Shown one piece after another: positions 62,095 through 64,000 of a stretch of DNA of 64,000 nucleotides. The stretch is taken from positions 496,001 to 560,000 of the forward strand of contig LR134135.1 in NCBI GenBank assembly GCA_900635465.1. The letters run 5' to 3'. The translations under genes were made by a program, and so were the position numbers. Source of the stretch: Lelliottia amnigena. GTDB lineage: Bacteria; Pseudomonadota; Gammaproteobacteria; Enterobacterales; Enterobacteriaceae. The notes beneath the pieces were generated by a model. The model did no database searches, had not been told where the DNA came from, and worked only from the letters and a program-made list of their open reading frames with translations. Each line of letters starts with the position of its first letter. Position 1 is the first letter of the stretch.

Positions 62095-63759
62095 ATGTTA
62101 AATCGTATCAAGATTGTCACCAGCTTGTTGCTGGTCTTGGCTATATTCGGCCTTTTACAACTGACATCCGGTGGTCTTTTCTTTAATGCCCTGAAGCATG
62201 ACAAAGAAAACTTCACTGTTCTTCAAACTATTCGCCAGCAACAGTCCACGCTTAACGGCAGCTGGGTTGCATTGCTGCAAACACGTAATACCCTGAACCG
62301 CGCGGGTATCCGTTACATGATGGATCAGAGCAATATCGGTAGCGGTGCAACCGTGAACGATCTGATGCAGATTGCGTCGACTTCCCTGAAGCAGGCGGAA
62401 AAAAACTGGGCCGACTACGAGGCCCTGCCGCGCGATCCGCGTCAGAGCGATGCTGCTGCTCAGGAAATCAAGCGTAACTACGATATTTATCACGGTGCGC
62501 TGGCCGAGCTGATCCAGCTTTTGGGTGCGGGTAAAATCAATGACTTCTTCGATCAACCGACGCAGAGCTATCAGGACGGTTTCGAAAAAGAATATGTGAA
62601 TTATCTGCAGCAGAACGACCATCTCTACGAAGCCGCCGTCGCAGACAGCAATAGCTCTTACACTCAGGCTATCTGGGTGCTGATTAGCGTGCTGATCGCC
62701 GTGCTGGTGGTGATTGTTAGCGTCTGGCTGGGCATTAAGCAGTCTCTTATCTCTCCGCTGAACCGTCTGATCGACAGCATTCGTCATATCGCCAGCGGTG
62801 ATTTGGTGAAGCGTATTGATGTCGAAGGCACTAACGAAATGGGACAGCTGGCCGACACTCTGCGTCATATGCAGAGCGAGCTGGTGAGTACTGTGGGTGA
62901 TGTGCGTAACGGCGCGAATGCGATTTACAGCGGGGCCAGCGAAATCTCTGTCGGTAACAACGATCTCTCTTCTCGTACTGAGCAGCAAGCCGCTTCTCTG
63001 GAAGAGACCGCTGCCAGCATGGAACAGCTGACCGCCACCGTGAAGCAGAACGCCGAAAACGCCCGTCAGGCGAGCAATCTGGCGCTGAGCGCGTCTGAGA
63101 CTGCGCAGAAAGGCGGAAAAGTGGTGGATAACGTGGTGCAAACCATGCGTGACATCGCCGGCAGTTCGCAGAAGATTGCTGATATCATCAGCGTGATCGA
63201 CGGAATCGCTTTCCAGACCAACATTCTGGCACTGAACGCTGCGGTTGAAGCGGCACGTGCGGGTGAGCAGGGTCGTGGGTTTGCGGTGGTTGCTGGCGAA
63301 GTGCGTAATCTGGCACAGCGTAGCGCCCAGGCAGCTCGTGAAATCAAGAGCCTGATCGAAGATTCAGTGGGTCGCGTTGAACTGGGCTCTACGCTGGTAG
63401 AAAGCGCCGGTGAAACGATGGGTGAAATCGTCAATGCGGTCACCCGCGTGACCGATATCATGGGCGAAATCGCCTCTGCCTCTGATGAGCAGAGCCGCGG
63501 TATCGACCAGGTGGGTCTGGCCGTTGCTGAGATGGATCGTGTGACTCAGCAGAACGCCTCGCTGGTCGAAGAATCTGCGGCTGCGGCTGCGGCACTGGAA
63601 GAGCAGGCGAGTCGTCTGACCCAGGCGGTTGCGGTGTTCCGTATTCAACAGGATCAGATGAAATCGCGTGAACAGACGGGTCTTAAAACGCCAGTCGCCT
63701 CGGTGAAAGCACGTAAAGCTGCGGCAACCACGTCTGGTGAAAACTGGGAAACCTTCTGA
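62095..63759 (+). CDS. tsr: Tsr, serine chemoreceptor
   Basis: 554 residues; near-identical in plan to E. coli Tsr. TM1 (about 8-30), periplasmic four-helix domain with the ligand arginines in [13 protein letters not shown]2 (about 190-212), HAMP (about 214-266, [19 protein letters not shown]), methylation helices and the invariant hairpin tip [17 protein letters not shown] preceded by [19 protein letters not shown] and [18 protein letters not shown]. The C-terminal NWETF pentapeptide recruits CheR/CheB. Start ATG 62095; the longer in-frame extension is upstream of and inside the promoter and is not coding. Confidence 0.98.
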   Translation: MLNRIKIVTSLLLVLAIFGLLQLTSGGLFFNALKHDKENFTVLQTIRQQQSTLNGSWVALLQTRNTLNRAGIRYMMDQSNIGSGATVNDLMQIASTSLKQAEKNWADYEALPRDPRQSDAAAQEIKRNYDIYHGALAELIQLLGAGKINDFFDQPTQSYQDGFEKEYVNYLQQNDHLYEAAVADSNSSYTQAIWVLISVLIAVLVVIVSVWLGIKQSLISPLNRLIDSIRHIASGDLVKRIDVEGTNEMGQLADTLRHMQSELVSTVGDVRNGANAIYSGASEISVGNNDLSSRTEQQAASLEETAASMEQLTATVKQNAENARQASNLALSASETAQKGGKVVDNVVQTMRDIAGSSQKIADIISVIDGIAFQTNILALNAAVEAARAGEQGRGFAVVAGEVRNLAQRSAQAAREIKSLIEDSVGRVELGSTLVESAGETMGEIVNAVTRVTDIMGEIASASDEQSRGIDQVGLAVAEMDRVTQQNASLVEESAAAAAALEEQASRLTQAVAVFRIQQDQMKSREQTGLKTPVASVKARKAAATTSGENWETF

Positions 63760-63763
63760 TATA

Positions 63764-63796
63764 AAAAAGCGCCCTGTTCAGGCAGGGCGCTTTTCC
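63764..63796. terminator. Bidirectional terminator between tsr and the next gene
   Basis: AAAAAAGCGCCCTG-TTCAGG-loop-CAGGGCGCTTTTCC: a 9-bp GC-rich stem with A-run before and T-run after, so it can stop both tsr and the convergent gene. Confidence 0.92.
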
Positions 63797-63819
63797 TTTC
63801 TCATGCTTTCTTATTAACG

Positions 63820-64000
63820 CTAGCCGTCGCTACGCACAACTTTCATTTCGACCATTCCAATCCCCAGTTTACGCGGTGAATGCCCAAGGATATTGCCTTC
63901 GTTAGTCGATTGCGGCTCCGGCGGGATAATCACAACGGTACGGCTGCGCGATGGGTTGTCGAAATGCAGCGTAGTGGTAGTGACGTCATTGCCAAGCGTC
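63820..64000 (-). CDS. 3' end of a membrane-associated transferase, probably opgB (partial)
   Basis: 60 C-terminal codons on the minus strand, running off the window: ...[20 protein letters not shown], then [20 protein letters not shown] and the ending [18 protein letters not shown] before TAG at 63820. The beta-rich, [14 protein letters not shown] end is that of a C-terminal sandwich domain in envelope glycan-modifying enzymes. Position after tsr and convergent to it is where opgB (phosphoglycerol transferase I) lies nearby in E. coli, after the lgo genes, which are absent here. Identity is therefore only probable. Confidence 0.45.
   Translation of the reverse strand, partial: TLGNDVTTTTLHFDNPSRSRTVVIIPPEPQSTNEGNILGHSPRKLGIGMVEMKVVRSDG

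Overview
The window looks like chromosomal DNA of an Enterobacteriaceae of the Enterobacter/Lelliottia type. The evidence is Escherichia/Salmonella-like synteny (mgtA-ridA-pyrI-pyrB, argI-rraB-miaE-leuX, yjiR-yjiS, yjiN, yjiA-yjiX-btsT-tsr), high-GC core genes, and plant-associated traits (periplasmic PL2 pectate lyase plus a KdgM-type porin). The genus is inferred from gene content only.

Layout. 0-7.6 kb: the 3' end of mgtA, a decayed tandem array of a REP-like repeat, a GH20 beta-N-acetylhexosaminidase broken by three single-base indels, and an AT-rich patch with decayed genes, an unknown gene pair and a frameshifted orphan T6SS hcp. Together these separate mgtA from ridA, which are adjacent in E. 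coli. 7.6-19.6 kb: ridA, pyrIB with its pyrL attenuator, a complete arginine deiminase operon (arcA, arcC, a catabolic-type ornithine carbamoyltransferase, a YfcC-type carrier and a second ArgR-like regulator), tabA, argI with a tandem ARG box, rraB, miaE and an unknown exported or anchored protein.

19.76-31.64 kb: an 11.9-kb P4-like satellite integrated in the 3' end of leuX (tRNA-Leu CAA), bounded by a 17-bp direct repeat. It carries int, the alpha primase-helicase, small P4 genes, an antisense-RNA immunity region, vis, iterons matching the alpha recognition motif, a Delta/Ogr site, sid, delta, psu and a P2-type cos. The cargo slot between cos and attR holds a Qat anti-phage system with qatA, qatB and qatC but no qatD. 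A likely phosphorothioate-dependent HNH restriction enzyme lies directly outside attR. The window therefore holds two defence modules side by side, and the satellite appears to keep all its helper-exploitation functions.

32.6-47.2 kb: pectate lyase and oligogalacturonate porin, a LuxR-type regulator, trpS2 with a Trp-Trp leader peptide and attenuator, two acetyltransferase/VOC genes, a DeoR regulator, a divergent ClpP-like protease, a RoxA-type ribosomal oxygenase, an AraC regulator with a TonB-dependent siderophore receptor, and an IS481-family element inserted in the loop of a hairpin. 47.5-64 kb: yjiR/yjiS with an operator-like repeat array, a MocR/AhpD-like pair, a MarR-HlyD-FUSC efflux operon, yjiN, an aldehyde dehydrogenase, yjiA-yjiX-btsT, a WYL regulator, tsr with a flagellar sigma-28 promoter, and the 3' end of a probable opgB.
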